From contig OZ025745.1 of NCBI GenBank assembly GCA_964019335.1, forward strand, positions 248,001 through 312,000: a DNA stretch of 64,000 nucleotides, given 5' to 3'. The position numbers were made by a program, and so were the translations under genes. The notes below the pieces were generated by a model that worked only from the letters and a program-made list of their open reading frames with translations, was not told the DNA's origin and did not search any database. This document shows, one piece after another, positions 31,926 to 43,272 of the stretch. The stretch comes from Diplonema japonicum. Taxonomy: Eukaryota; Euglenozoa; Diplonemea; Diplonemida; Diplonemidae. Positions within the stretch are counted from its first letter, which is position 1; the number at the start of each line of letters is the position of its first letter.

Positions 31926-34043
31926 TCACGTGTTCAGCACCACAGCCAACCCGCCATGATCGGATAAATTCACAACTTTCCTCTCATGCGGTCTGGAGAT
32001 CAGAACTGTGTCGGTGCCCATTGTGAGGGTCCTCGACCTCCTCTGTCCCACGGGAGCAAGGTAGGGAGACGAAGTGGCGCCTTTCCAAGACGGGGGGAAA
32101 GGGGAATACCCTAAACACGGCACGGAAGTACCGTTCAAACAAGGGATAACCTGCAACGGGGTACGCGATACAGCACCCGCTGTGCTACGAGTAGGTGTGA
32201 TATAGAGCCTTTCATGTGTTGTAACACCCTTTGCCGTTCCTCTCCTAAGCACGCATGAAGCATTCTTTAACCTGCGCTGTATGCTTCGCAAAGAGGACCC
32301 AGGGGACTCTAAATCAAAACCGGTACACAGTTCAGAATATGCCCCTCGCATACTATGGTACAAATCCATTTCCTCTCTGAAGATTTTTTGTTTACTGGCC
32401 ATTGATTGCATGATGGGTTTCCAGTGATGTCTGGTAATCCACCCCTTCCAAGTCTTTTGTATTAACACAACTGCCTCCGTGACCACCGCAATCTTTCGAA
32501 TCAGTTCGGAGCAGCGTTTCCTCGCGAGGTGGCCTCTCCAAACCCGCTGCATAGTACAGGGGGCGTTTCTTTTAACCATCTCTCTTCGTGCTTTTTGAAA
32601 CCTGATTTTTGCGAGCAGCACCCTTATAGCGTGTTGGATAGTCAGGATCTCCCGGAGTACTGGGGTGTATATTTGAACTGTTTGTATAGTGGTCAGCCGG
32701 CGGTAGTGTTTCCCCCTGTATCTTCTTGTTTTGAGTTGTCTCTTCGCCGAGATACCCTTGAAGAAGTTGATGATGACGTTTGCAGCGTAGTTCGTGACTT
32801 TCCCGCAGAGCATTTCAAACAGAATCCGTTTCGCCTGAACGATTTTGTAAAAGCCCTGAAGGACCCGAGCATGGCCGTCGAGCACTGCACGGTTTCGCAG
32901 TCTGACCGCTTTTCTTCTGGCAAGAAACCCCCTTACGCACCTTTGAACAGACACAATCTGGCACATGTAATCGGTACTAACCCGACTCGTGTACCCACGA
33001 TAGCACCGTTGTATATTGATGGCAGGAATGTGTTTTTCTCGAACCTCTTTTTTAAAACGGTTTCTCTCGACGAAGCCCTTGTAAATACGTTGGATATCGA
33101 TGGAAGCCATGGGGCTTAAAAGATTCGTGTAAAGTGCTCTGCGTGATAAGGTCTCTTCGAGTTCAATTGCATCGCTGCAAATCGCCGGTTTCGGGAGCAA
33201 ATCGAAGTTCTTGGTGGCGAGGAGATAAGTTTCGAGAGGGGCGGATATTTCTTCCAAAACGTTTCGAGCTTTTGCGGCGGTGATGAGATCAACAGCGTTG
33301 AAAGCAAGCCGCGATGCGTTAAACACCGGAACGATGCATTTTCTAAAATACAGCACCACGTCCGATACCACAACCGAATCCGTTGTTAAATATCGCAACA
33401 CGGCAGGATGCGGTGGAACGTCCGTCAGATCAGGGTCCAACAATAATATTTTTTCAATGCTCTCCGAGAAATTTTTTGAGGGGTCCGGTGAGATTATTGC
33501 GGCCAACGCCACCATCAACCCATGAACGGAAGAATGTGCCGCATCCTCGTCTTCAACGGCCTCACAAAGGCTTGAGAACAGGGTGTCGCGTATACCAGGG
33601 ATGATGTAAGGATTTGACTGAACCTCGGTCAGGAGAAATTTTAATAATGCGGAGAGTGCGTCGGTGTCCTTCATGCAAGCATGGAAAACTTGCAGGGTTT
33701 CACTTTGGTTTGGTAACGCCATCCCGCCTTTCCCTCCGGATATTAATATTCTCAACGCATCATGTGTGGTATTTTGGTCTTGGTTTTTCACGCCGGCTAC
33801 TAATAGGTTCCAAGCGCCCTGCACCCAGCCTTCGCGGAATAATTTTTTGGTGATGGTGTCTATGTCTACGGTGCCACGGTGTTTTATCAAGTACTCCTTT
33901 GCCGTTTTTTCAAACCTCGATTGCAGGAACAATTCTGCAAGAGCTTCGCCTTCCATTTCGCTAAGCATCTCGATCGCTTCGCTCACCACACATTCCGTGC
34001 TTGGCGAGCCCCCTAGAGCATCCACCTGTTCTACTCCTGCCAT
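31926..34043 (-). CDS. IQ-motif (calmodulin-binding) protein
   Basis: From the ATG at 34043 the protein is 705 residues; the open frame further upstream is poly-Phe spacer. The N-terminal 300 residues are helical and unrecognised, perhaps an armadillo-like scaffold. From about residue 316 to 580 there is a run of IQ motifs, for example INIQRCYRGYTSR, VSVQRCVRGFLARR, CTMQRVWRGHLARK and VLIQKTWKGWITR. Each can bind calmodulin or a centrin-like EF-hand protein. The C-terminus is Ser/Thr/Pro-rich. Proteins of this layout are often cytoskeletal or flagellar, but that is inference. On the coding strand a long T/C tract ends in TTTTTCTACAAG just before the start, consistent with an acceptor site. 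Confidence 0.75.
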   Translation of the reverse strand: MAGVEQVDALGGSPSTECVVSEAIEMLSEMEGEALAELFLQSRFEKTAKEYLIKHRGTVDIDTITKKLFREGWVQGAWNLLVAGVKNQDQNTTHDALRILISGGKGGMALPNQSETLQVFHACMKDTDALSALLKFLLTEVQSNPYIIPGIRDTLFSSLCEAVEDEDAAHSSVHGLMVALAAIISPDPSKNFSESIEKILLLDPDLTDVPPHPAVLRYLTTDSVVVSDVVLYFRKCIVPVFNASRLAFNAVDLITAAKARNVLEEISAPLETYLLATKNFDLLPKPAICSDAIELEETLSRRALYTNLLSPMASIDIQRIYKGFVERNRFKKEVREKHIPAINIQRCYRGYTSRVSTDYMCQIVSVQRCVRGFLARRKAVRLRNRAVLDGHARVLQGFYKIVQAKRILFEMLCGKVTNYAANVIINFFKGISAKRQLKTRRYRGKHYRRLTTIQTVQIYTPVLREILTIQHAIRVLLAKIRFQKARREMVKRNAPCTMQRVWRGHLARKRCSELIRKIAVVTEAVVLIQKTWKGWITRHHWKPIMQSMASKQKIFREEMDLYHSMRGAYSELCTGFDLESPGSSLRSIQRRLKNASCVLRRGTAKGVTTHERLYITPTRSTAGAVSRTPLQVIPCLNGTSVPCLGYSPFPPSWKGATSSPYLAPVGQRRSRTLTMGTDTVLISRPHERKVVNLSDHGGLAVVLNT

Positions 34044-34559
34044 ATTACCTTGTAGAAAAACATGAGATACAAAAAGAGAAAAGAAAAAGAGGAAAAAAAA
34101 AAAAAAAAGAATAGGAGGAGAAGGCACGTTAGAAGGTGGGGGAGGATAATACGAGGAATAGGGATGTAAAGAGGAAAAAGAAAAAAAGGGGGGGGAAAGG
34201 TTGCCTTCTTTATAGATGAGGGGGGTGGTGGGGGGGGTGAGAAAAAAAGGGGAGGAGGAAGTTGAGGAGAGAGAGAGAAAAGATTTTTTTTTTATAATTT
34301 ACCGCTTACGTTCGTTTACAAAGGGTTGAAAAAAAAGATTCTCTTTTTTTTGGGGGGGTCTCGAGTTGGGGAGGGGGGAAAATCCCATGACCAGCGACAT
34401 TTCTGTTTTATCAAAAAACGGAAAGTTTTTCTGGCTCAAGTCGTTCAGTCTTCTTAGGGAAAAAAAAAAGGAAAAAAAAATGGCAGCTGCATGGAAGGAA
34501 GTAACTATCATTCGCGCGTGCCTGGGTAAAAAAAACCTGGAGAAGTTTATATATCACCC

Positions 34560-34607
<48 letters not shown>

Positions 34608-34660
34608 ATGCTGACCAAGCATCCAGCATTCCCTTTAGTTTAAACAAGTCAAAAGACTCG

Positions 34661-34692
<32 letters not shown>

Positions 34693-35026
34693 TAATACTA
34701 TCGGAACAGAAGTTAACGGTGAAACAAAAAAAGGAGAATAAAAAATGGGGGGGGTGGGGGAAATAAGAAGAGAAGAGAAGAAGAAAAAAAAAGGAGCCCA
34801 TCTACTACATTGTTCCCTTACAACAATAGTTCTAGTTGTGAAAGATGCAACAAGGCAAAATAAAAAAATAGAGGGGGGGTCTAACAGGAATAAATGAAAA
34901 GAGAAAAAGAAAAATTCACTATGATAGGAACGAAGTGGCTAGCAACGGCCCGCAGAAAAAAAAAGAGGGGGAAGGTGCTTGAGGTCGATCTACTGACTTA
35001 GCTACCACGGTTTTCAGGAAAAAAAA

Positions 35027-35138
35027 AGGAACTGGCCGTTGTTTTTACGTGCCGGGCAAAACTTAGAGAAGTTTGTATACCCATAATACGTTATCAATGC
35101 CCCCCTTTTGTTTAAACAAGCCAAAGACTCGTTCTTTG

Positions 35139-35140
<2 letters not shown>
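35027..35140 (+). repeat. Dispersed repeat B, longest copy
   Basis: The copy begins AGGAACTGGCCGTTGT and ends GACTCGTTCTTTGCA just before a long A run. The middle part AGAAGTTTGTATA is also found in the partial copy at 34543. The A-run at the 3' end would fit a retroposed element. Confidence 0.6.
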
Positions 35141-35177
<37 letters not shown>

Positions 35178-35748
35178 AGTTAAAAAATAGTAAAGTTATT
35201 AAGCAATAAAGGTATTGGAGGTTTTGGCCAATAAATTTTATTTTAATTTTTTTTTGGTGTTAATTACAAGCTCTTGCACCCAGAATTCTTTTTTTGGAGC
35301 AAAGTGTAAGGAGGGGGGAATGTAGCCCATTGGAAGTAAGCTTGAATAAGTTTCTTTTTTTTTTTTTTTTTTTGCCAGTGTGCGTATTCTTGTACATTTT
35401 TTTTTTCAACAAAGGTGGTAAGATGTCAAGACTTTTTTTTTAAAAAAAAAGGTAGGGTGGGGGTGTTACACTTTCCCCCCATTCTCAATCTAAACAGCAT
35501 TTTAGTCTCACCCCCCCCCCCCCCCCCTCCTTTTGTTGCATAGATTTTTTTGTGCCGATGTTGAGTTTCTTTTTTCTTTTTTTTTTAAAGCAACCGTATC
35601 TTTGAGCAAAAAAGAAAGAAGGAATCTGCCATCTTGTAACTTTTTTTTTGACAGATTTCTTTTTTCTCAAAAAAGATTCTAAAAAATTCTTAAAAAATCG
35701 GTGCCTCCCTTTTTTTTTTTTTTTTTTTTCTTCTTTTTTTTTTTCGCG

Positions 35749-35749
<1 letters not shown>

Positions 35750-35790
<41 letters not shown>
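35750..35790. repeat. (AT)n(GT)n microsatellite
   Basis: About five AT units are followed by fifteen GT units in spacer. Confidence 0.95.
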
Positions 35791-35793
<3 letters not shown>

Positions 35794-36527
35794 ATAAATA
35801 GTGACAAGTATTCTTATTTTGGTAAAGTAAACAGCAATTATTTTTGAAATACTATAAAAAAAACGAGATCAACGAGGGGGGGAGGGGTGGGGGGGTGAAA
35901 AAAACTGCAACACATTACACACGGCATCCGTTTACTTAAGTCCTTATTTAACTTAAGTACCCCCCCAATATATTATACTACATTTGAGGGGGGGAAAAAA
36001 AAAGAAAATTGCCACACAGGAAGTTGGGGGAGAGGAAACTCAGTTAACAGGCCATGGATAAATAAATAAAAAAAATAAGATGAATAAAAAAGTAAGCAAA
36101 AAGGGGTGCTTTTTTTTGCTGTAAGGTTTCGCATCGTTGGTTATTTGGGGTTGGGGAATTCAAAAAAAAAAAAAAAATCGTGAAAAAAAAGAGATGGGAG
36201 GATGAAAAAAAAAAAAAAAAAAAAAAAAAAAAGAAAAAAACGATTCTTCTTCATTTATTATTTTTTTTTTTTTTTTTCCGTTCTGAAAAAAAAAAGATGT
36301 TTTTCCTTTTCAAAAAAAAAAGAAGAAAAAAATTGTTTTTTCCCCCAGTCGCGAGACACCCAGGAAAAAATAGATTCACATTATCATGAAACTAGTAGCT
36401 CTTTATGACATGCATATGAAAAAAAAAAAAAAAAAAAAAAAGCATAGGAAAAGGTAGCAGGCATAGAAAGAAATAGCCGCGTGTCCAGACTTATAACACG
36501 GACACGCATAGATTGTCGGCCTACACG

Positions 36528-36563
<36 letters not shown>

Positions 36564-37844
36564 CCAATTCTTTTCGACTTGCTAAGGCCGCACCCACTAG
36601 GTGGGTCTCTGGACTATTTTTTTATTTTTTTCTCTTTTTTACTTTGAAAAACTTTCAGTTCTTTTTTTTTCTTTTTTTTTTTTAATTAATATTCTTCTTC
36701 TCCTGACGAGCTCATATATTTTCTTTAATGATTTTCCTTTTCTGTGTGGGTTTGTTTGCTTTTTTTTTCCCCTCTTTTTTTTTCTTCTTATCTATTCGTT
36801 ACCCTTTGTTTCCCCCTGCTGATATTGCAAAGGGGGCTGGTGAAAAGGGAGAAGAAAAAAAAAAGAAGAAAAAAAAAGAGAAAAAAAACTAAACAAACCG
36901 ACGCCCCCCCACCCACCCCTCAAATCTAAATGAGGAGGTTTTTTTAAAAAGAAAAAAGATCAGTAAGAAAAAAAAATACAAAAAAAACACACAAAGAAAG
37001 GTGTAGGGGAAGAGAAAAAAAAAATACAGTGAAAGCTCAAAGTTCTCCCACCCTCTTTGTTTGTGTTTTCTTTTTTTTTTTTTTCTTTACTTTTCTTTTT
37101 TTTTTCTAATTTGTTTCTTGGTTAGAAGAAAAAAAAAAAAAAAACAGGACGGGGAAGGGGAGGGGAAAAAAACAAAACAAAAAAAGAGAAAAATATGATG
37201 GGGGAGAGGGGGATCAAAAAGAATGTGAAAGCAAAGGCCTTCGTTTTGACAGTTGGGCACACAGGAGAAGTTACCTACACGGTCCAGGGACGCGTGGAGC
37301 AACTAAGAGCAAAAAAAGAAAAACGTACGGCGCTCAACCGGTGCCCTTCTGTCATTTATTTCTTCTTTTTTTATAAAAATATTTTTTTTTTTTAAAAAAA
37401 AATTCCCTTGACAAGAACATGTGAAAGTTTTTTTACACCAACGTATGGAAAAAAAAAAAAAGAAAAAAGCAATAAAAAACCAGCCGCCTTTATACCTAAT
37501 AGGGAGCAAGAAAAAAAATAGAAACAAGGAGGGGAAAACAAAAAAACAAAAAAAATGAAAAAAAAGAAAAACTATAAAAAGGCAAGATTCATTTTTTTTT
37601 TTTTCTTTTTTATAAAATACCTAAAATAAAAAGATAATTTATACGCATAGTGCCCTAACCATTCTTTTTTTCTTTCCTTTTTTTTTTTTTTTTTTTTCCT
37701 CCTCAATAATTACAAAATAACAAGTGTTTTCTGTTTATCATAATAAAAAAAAGAAATATGAAAAAATAAAAAAGGGTATGGGAAGGAGGGGTTTTTTTTT
37801 TCAAATGATTGCTTGTAATTTTATTACGTTCCCCTAAAAACCCT

Positions 37845-37873
37845 TTCTTCTTCTTCTTCTTCTTCTTCTTCTT
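37845..37873. repeat. (TTC)n microsatellite
   Basis: About nine uninterrupted TTC units in spacer. Confidence 0.9.
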
Positions 37874-39136
37874 TTTTTGATAATTACAAAAATACAAGTG
37901 TTCCCCCCCCCCTTTTTTTTTATGTAGTGCTCTGATGTTTCATCAAAAAAAATCCCCCCCCCGGAAGAAAAAATAAACCAAAGAATTGCTATGGAGAAAA
38001 AAAAAATAAGCCAAGCGAAACATAATATTTATTTACCCATATCTAAGCCCTGAGACTCGTTAAAAAAAGATTTTTTCCCCCCCCTTCTTTTTGAAGGAGA
38101 GGTTTCTGGCCATTGTCATGTTGACCCATTTACCAGTGCTGGCTTTTTTTTTTTTAAATCTCCCTGAAGCTTAATGCGTCTACATAGCCCCCTTTTTACT
38201 TGGAACTCTTCGATATGAAGGGCTTTAAAAAAAAAGAAAGAGGGGCAAGGAGCAGAACTAAGGTATTTGATTTAGCATAAACTGAAAGAAAAAAAGGGGG
38301 GGGGGAGAGGAGAGGGGAAAACGTTTATGTTTTTTTTGTTTTGTGGCAATTCTTTTTTTTTGTGGAAGGGGGGGGTTTCTCCCTTCCTGGGGTACACGCT
38401 TTCTCTAAGTTTCAAAATCTAAGAAAAGGGGGAGGGGAAATGGGGGGGGGGGGGGGGGGGGGAAGTGGTGAAAATTGGGATTTAGCACCAGGCTTTTCCT
38501 TTTTTTTTTAAAAAAAAGAAAGAAAAAAAAAGGGGGCTTTTTTTTTTGTGCCGTGCACTTTTTTGTGTGAAAAAATAGAATAAAAAAAAACGGGCTCCAG
38601 GGTGATCAGAGGAGTATTTTGTGTGGGTCTACCCCAAGAATAGTGATTTCCCCCCCCCCCCCCCCCCCCCCTCCTTTTGCACCTCTTACATTCTCTTCTG
38701 GCAAAAGAATTCAGAAAAGTTTCAAAGAAAAAAAAAGAGAGAGAGAGAGAGACCAAACGTTTCGGCCGGTTCACGTCACATTATACATAGAAGGGAAAAA
38801 AAAAATAATTTAGGGGGAGGAAAAAAAAAAAAAGAGAGAGAGAGAGAGGGAACCCAATGCCTGCAAACCGAACATCAGGTAAAAGGGAGAGGGGAGGGTG
38901 TGTAGAATTGAGAAGTTTCCTTATGAGGAGCATTTCATAGTAGGAAAAAGAAAAAGCTGGCGATTTGCTGAAGGCGGGCTCATACCCACCTACACATATA
39001 TTGTCAAGACTGGGGTTGTTTTTTTTCTTTTTTTTTTTGAGCAAATCAGCGGGTGTACAAAAAAAAAAAAAAAAAAAAAACACGGAATTTACTCGCCTGC
39101 TGACTGCCGAAAGAATACCGTATTTTTAAAGTAATA

Positions 39137-40751
39137 CTGTAAAACGAAAAACTCCCGGACGGAAAAATGTCCGAGTTTTTTTGGCGTCCGGGAATTTTTC
39201 CGTCCGGGAATTTTTTTTAGGTAAGGCCGTCAGGGGGCCTGGTACCTACATACTGGCCTGGGCTGCAAACGGCAACCGCGCGAAGAAACCCCCAGGGTTC
39301 CCTTTCTGCATCTTTGTCCTCCCTTGCTGCCCCTGAGGCAATCAGCTTGTCGAGCCTTCGTGTGGCCTACTACCTTTCTTAATAGATGCTTTACAGCTGC
39401 GTTCAACCCAATATCCATCGGTTGAACCATGTAGGTGAGCCCAGGGGGACAAAAGCAATGTGCACGTTTGCGCCTGCGAACCACTCTACCAACCCATAGG
39501 CATAGGTCGTATGAGAGTTGTCCGACAAGCAGCAGAATCGGCCCGTTCGGCAAAACCATGGGAATCGATAATTTATAGCAAAAAGGAAGAAACAGCTCCG
39601 TAACCCAGATACCGAGTATCATAATTAGCCCAATGATTGGGCGATGCCGTTAGGCTCCATTCGGTGGGCGGGTGCTTGACCGGGGCATCACCGGATAATC
39701 CCTGCCGGTTGCGTTTCCGCTTTGCCTTTGTATTTAACCATCCAGCCAAGGAAACAGCCAGCTGTTCGGTTATAGCCCGTTTTGTCCCCCAAGCCACGGA
39801 CTTTTACGACCTTAGCACCCCTTTTTGTTTTGGTTTTTAACCCCGTATTCCAGACCAATTCCGGCCTTACTTTATGGGTGTCGATTATGGACCTGAATTC
39901 CATGGTGAAACAGCGTGCCTTCTCGTTTCCGAACTTTCCGGAGGTGGCTTGCGGCTTTTGTCTTTCTTGCTGCAAAATTTTGTCAGCCTAGCCAGTGGAA
40001 AAGGACAGTGTCCCACCAAAGTCTACCAGGTCTGTCTTTCGGGCTGGATTGGCGCACAGCAGCCCTTCTGCATAGGTGCATATTTGTTGTGCTGGGATAG
40101 GCTCACCAAGCCCGTTTACCTATTGACTCAAGCAAAAATCTTTCAGCCCCCGAAGGATGCTAAATCCCGTATTGGGCGATACGCAGCTATCACGGCGTCG
40201 CGGCGGCCAGGGTGTGGTAGGGTGGAAGAACTGTCCAGTATTTCCGTCTGGAAGAAACCGGGGGCTCTGTTGAACCTGTTGCTGCCGTCTTCTGACCGAG
40301 GCAGAGGCCGCCAAGCTGCTTTCGGGGGTTTGTACTGGCCCGGTGTAAGGAGTTTATCTCGGGGGTGAGCTGGCCGGGGGTGTCAGCACCAAAGTTGGGC
40401 CCCTCACAAGCCAGCTGCTCAACGTGCCTTGGGTAGTCGAACTGGTCAATCTGACGAAAGAAGTACGGGTTTATGAGAAGTTAAAGATCCCGTGGGTGCT
40501 GTTTGTTGGTGCATTGAAAGGGGAAGAAAAATTCAAACTGCCACGCAGGGTGACATTTTGGCTCTGCACAAGGAATAAAGCCCTTCCAGGCAAACGTGGT
40601 GGGAGCTGCTACCCCCCTTAAGTAAAAAAACTTCTTCCCAGAAAAACTCCCGGACGGAAAAATGTCCGGGTTTTTTTGGTGTCCGGGGGTTTTTCCGTCC
40701 GGGAGTTTTTCTGTCCGAGAATTTTTCCGTCCGACATTATTCGTTTTACAG
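39137..40751 (-). mobile_element. pogo/Tc1-mariner-type DNA transposon, degraded
   Basis: The 1615-bp element has terminal inverted repeats starting CTGTAAAACGAA at both ends. It is flanked by TA on each side (39135-39136 and 40752-40753), the target site of the Tc1/mariner/pogo superfamily. Just inside each end lie several direct and inverted copies of a subterminal motif, CTCCCGGACGGAAAAA and variants, which are likely transposase-binding sites. The minus strand carries remnants of a DDE transposase (see the pseudogene entry). The element sits in spacer and looks immobile on its own. Confidence 0.85.
39230..39975 (-). pseudogene. Broken DDE (pogo-type) transposase
   Basis: The frame is interrupted. 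The upstream part (39975-39688) has KTKRGAKVVKVRG, typical of the start of a DDE_1 domain. Further on, GPILLL (near 39545) should lead into an Asp-containing motif, but that motif (SDNSH) sits in another frame. The original frame returns at PPGLTYMVQPMDIGLN (39440-39400), the conserved PP...QPMD region. At least two frameshifts are therefore needed, one inside a C run. Either the gene is decayed or the assembly has homopolymer errors. The helix-turn-helix half was not recognised in the first 350 bp of the minus-strand side. Confidence 0.75.
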
Positions 40752-41304
40752 TAAGTTTTTAAATAAAGACCAAAAGCAAATTCTGAAAAAATTTGTCCCC
40801 GACCTTAATCGCTTAAACAACATAATCAATTAATTTCTTGAAATTGTTTCAGACCTTAATTCTTTAAAAATACGGTAACAAAATATTTAAAAAAAAAATC
40901 AACCCTTTCAACCTTTTATGTTTCCTTTTTTCTTCCTCGTACCCCCGACAAAGTGCGAAAAAGGAAAATCGACAAAATTACAAAGTCAAAAAAAATTTTT
41001 TTTTTCGAAGCCGAAACGTAACAAGCTGCGGGTTCCTTAGTCTAGGGACCCTGCAGAAAAAAAAAGGGGGGAGGAGGGATGCATTTGAGGAGGGACGGCG
41101 GCCTTGTGCCAGATCTAAGACCACATATGTGTCAGCAACGTTTGCTTCTTTTTCTTCCTTCTTCTTTTTTTTTTCTCCTGCTCTTGCTTTTTTTTTTTTT
41201 TTTTCTTTTTTTTTTTTTTCCCCCTCTTCTCTTCAACCTTGTTGGTGCGTCGTGCGCAATTCTACCCCATTATTTTTCTTCCTATTGACGCGCCCCTCCT
41301 CTCA

Positions 41305-41342
<38 letters not shown>

Positions 41343-41441
41343 AGGGGAGGGGATTTTTTTTTTTTCCTGGTGCTCGGATAAAAAAAAATAAAAAAAAAAG
41401 AAAAAAGAAAAAAAAAACGCTGACTTTTTTCATTTCTCCCT

Positions 41442-43060
41442 TCACATTATCGATTGCGTCATATTTTGGTAAGATGGATCTGTTACATTTTTTTTTCCCC
41501 TCCCGCCCCCCCAAAAAAAATCACACCAACAAGCCACGGGGCAGCATTCGGGTCCATAGTATGCATAGGGGGGCAGTAGAACGCAGGAGGATCGTAATGC
41601 AACGACGGCTGCTGCTGGGGAACAATATGCTGGGTCTGCTGGTGGGGCTTCTTGGGGGCAGGTTGGAAGTTCAACGATAAGTCAAGAGGAAGCGACTCAG
41701 CAGCAGCCTTCTCTGTCAATCTTGCCCAAATCCGCTCAGCCGCCACAGGCGGCAAATCAGGCAGACAGCCTTTCACCCTTGTAGACACCATGTCCCACAT
41801 CTGCGCCGTGCACCGCATGATGGCAGTCTGCAGCACGTAGTTCCCAGACTGCGACCTGGCAAGACGTGCAGCTGAGCCACTGGATCTCACCAGCTCCGAC
41901 AGCATGTCGCCCAGCACAGGGATGGAGACGTACTTCAGGATCTGTTCCACAACGTGGGAAGCGTGCCTGTGTAGGGACATGGACTCGGCGGAGCCTTTAA
42001 TCTTCTTCGCGATGCTGTCCGCAAAAGAGAATGGCGCCAGTTGGATGCACTGCTGCACCAAGAAGTTCCCCGACCCGCTCCTCATCAGCGTGGTGCAGTG
42101 CGCGAGGATCTCGTCGAGAAGCGGCCTCACCACCGCGACACCACCAGCAGCACCCTTTGCGCACTGCAACCTGATGCACGCCTCCAATGCTAGCCCAGCA
42201 CGGGGACGGTCTGCGAACGGCAAGACAAACCCCACAGCACGTTTTAACAGCCTTGCCCTCTGCGCCTCCGACATCCTGCTGAACGTGGCGCTGAACAAAG
42301 CAGGCACCTCAAGTAGCTGTCCCGTGCATTCCTCCATTGAGGTCAGCAGTGTGTCCAACGCAGGGCCCTCCTGCACCTTGTTGAGGAGCTCGGCCACCGC
42401 TGCGTGGAGCTGCGGGTGGTGTGCCTGCAGCACCTCCTCCATGCATTGTGGGACCAGCTCGGCCAGCTTCACGAGGTCATCGTCCTCAGCCCATGTGATG
42501 GCCAGCGTGAGGCTGTCGGAGTCCTCATGGTATGCAGCCATGATACCGTCAGCGATGATGCGCTTTGCGGTGGTCCTGACGTCGAGGGGTGAGGTGTCTA
42601 CGTCGACAGGCGTGGTGGGCGTGGAGGGCGTCGTGGCATTGGAGCTGGCGACAGAGGAGGCTGCTGGGTATATGTTCGGGAGCGTTGTTGCCTGCACGGG
42701 CTGCTCGGCGGGCCAGAGCCAGATCTCTGTGGGCCCCTGCGGTGTGCCGGACCCGATGCTCCCGCAGAGCTCGCCGTCGTTTGGCTGCTCGATGTACCGC
42801 CCCTTCGCACACCCGATGCTTAGCCGCTCCTTCTTCGTCCTCCACCGCGGGGCAACGTGCGCCTTCAGCACCCCAATAGGCTGCACGGCCCAGTCGCACG
42901 TCAGCAACAGCGGTGTCTTGTACTGCATGCCGTCCTTCACCACAAACATGTCCTGGTCACTCGGAGACAGGTCGTGCAGGCTGGGCCTCTTCGTCACTGG
43001 TTGCGGTTCCCTCACCGGCGGGACTTGCATCGTTCCTGCCGTTACTGATGATACGGGCAT
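41442..43060 (-). CDS. PUF (Pumilio-type) RNA-binding protein, divergent
   Basis: PUF proteins bind 3' UTRs and control mRNA decay or translation. The main frame runs from the ATG at 43060. In-frame ATG codons further upstream lie in spacer-like sequence, and an A-rich leader supports this start. The N-terminal 190 residues are variable with a Pro/Thr-rich linker. Helical repeats fill about residues 190-470. The clearest PUF repeats carry SGNFLVQQCIQLA (near 325), HRHASHVVEQILKY (near 367) and SQSGNYVLQTAI (near 405). The earlier repeats are degenerate, so fewer than eight canonical repeats can be seen. The C-terminus is Gln/His/Pro-rich. Reading through gives a stop at 41483. A 47-nt intron (GTGTGA to AACAG, 41480-41526) would instead end the protein with DPSYQNMTQSIM at 41442, which I favour. 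Confidence 0.78.
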
Positions 43061-43272
43061 TGCTGTGCTGTTTTTTTTCTCTTTCGTTTCTCGGGGCAAG
43101 GTTCGCTGCCACTCTTCCCCTTGTGTAGTGCTGTGGGTAGGGGGGTTCATATAAATTTGCAAGCAACAAAAGAAAAAAGGGGGGGGGTAGAAATTTGTGT
43201 ACATTCACAATTAACAAAAGAGAGGGGTATACAATCTAAATAACAGCCGTGCCAGTGCCAGTGCCAGTACCA

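Larger units (their letters stand above)
34044..41441. other. 7.4-kb gene-free stretch
   Basis: Most of this is homopolymer and low-complexity DNA. Identifiable content: copies of dispersed repeat B (34543-34660 partial, 35027-35140), a tRNA-5'-half-like segment on the minus strand at about 34983-35012, an (AT)n(GT)n microsatellite, a hairpin GCGTGTCC...GGACACGC at about 36479-36509, a (TTC)n run, and the pogo/Tc1-like element at 39137-40751. No cellular gene could be supported on either strand. Confidence 0.6.

Noticed and set aside
34983-35012. tRNA gene on the minus strand
   Set aside because: Only a tRNA 5'-half-like segment (GGTAGCTAAGTCAGTAGATCG) is present; no T arm or acceptor pairing follows.
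39874-40368. 164-codon plus-strand frame in the transposon
   Set aside because: It is antisense to the transposase remnants and has no recognisable domain.
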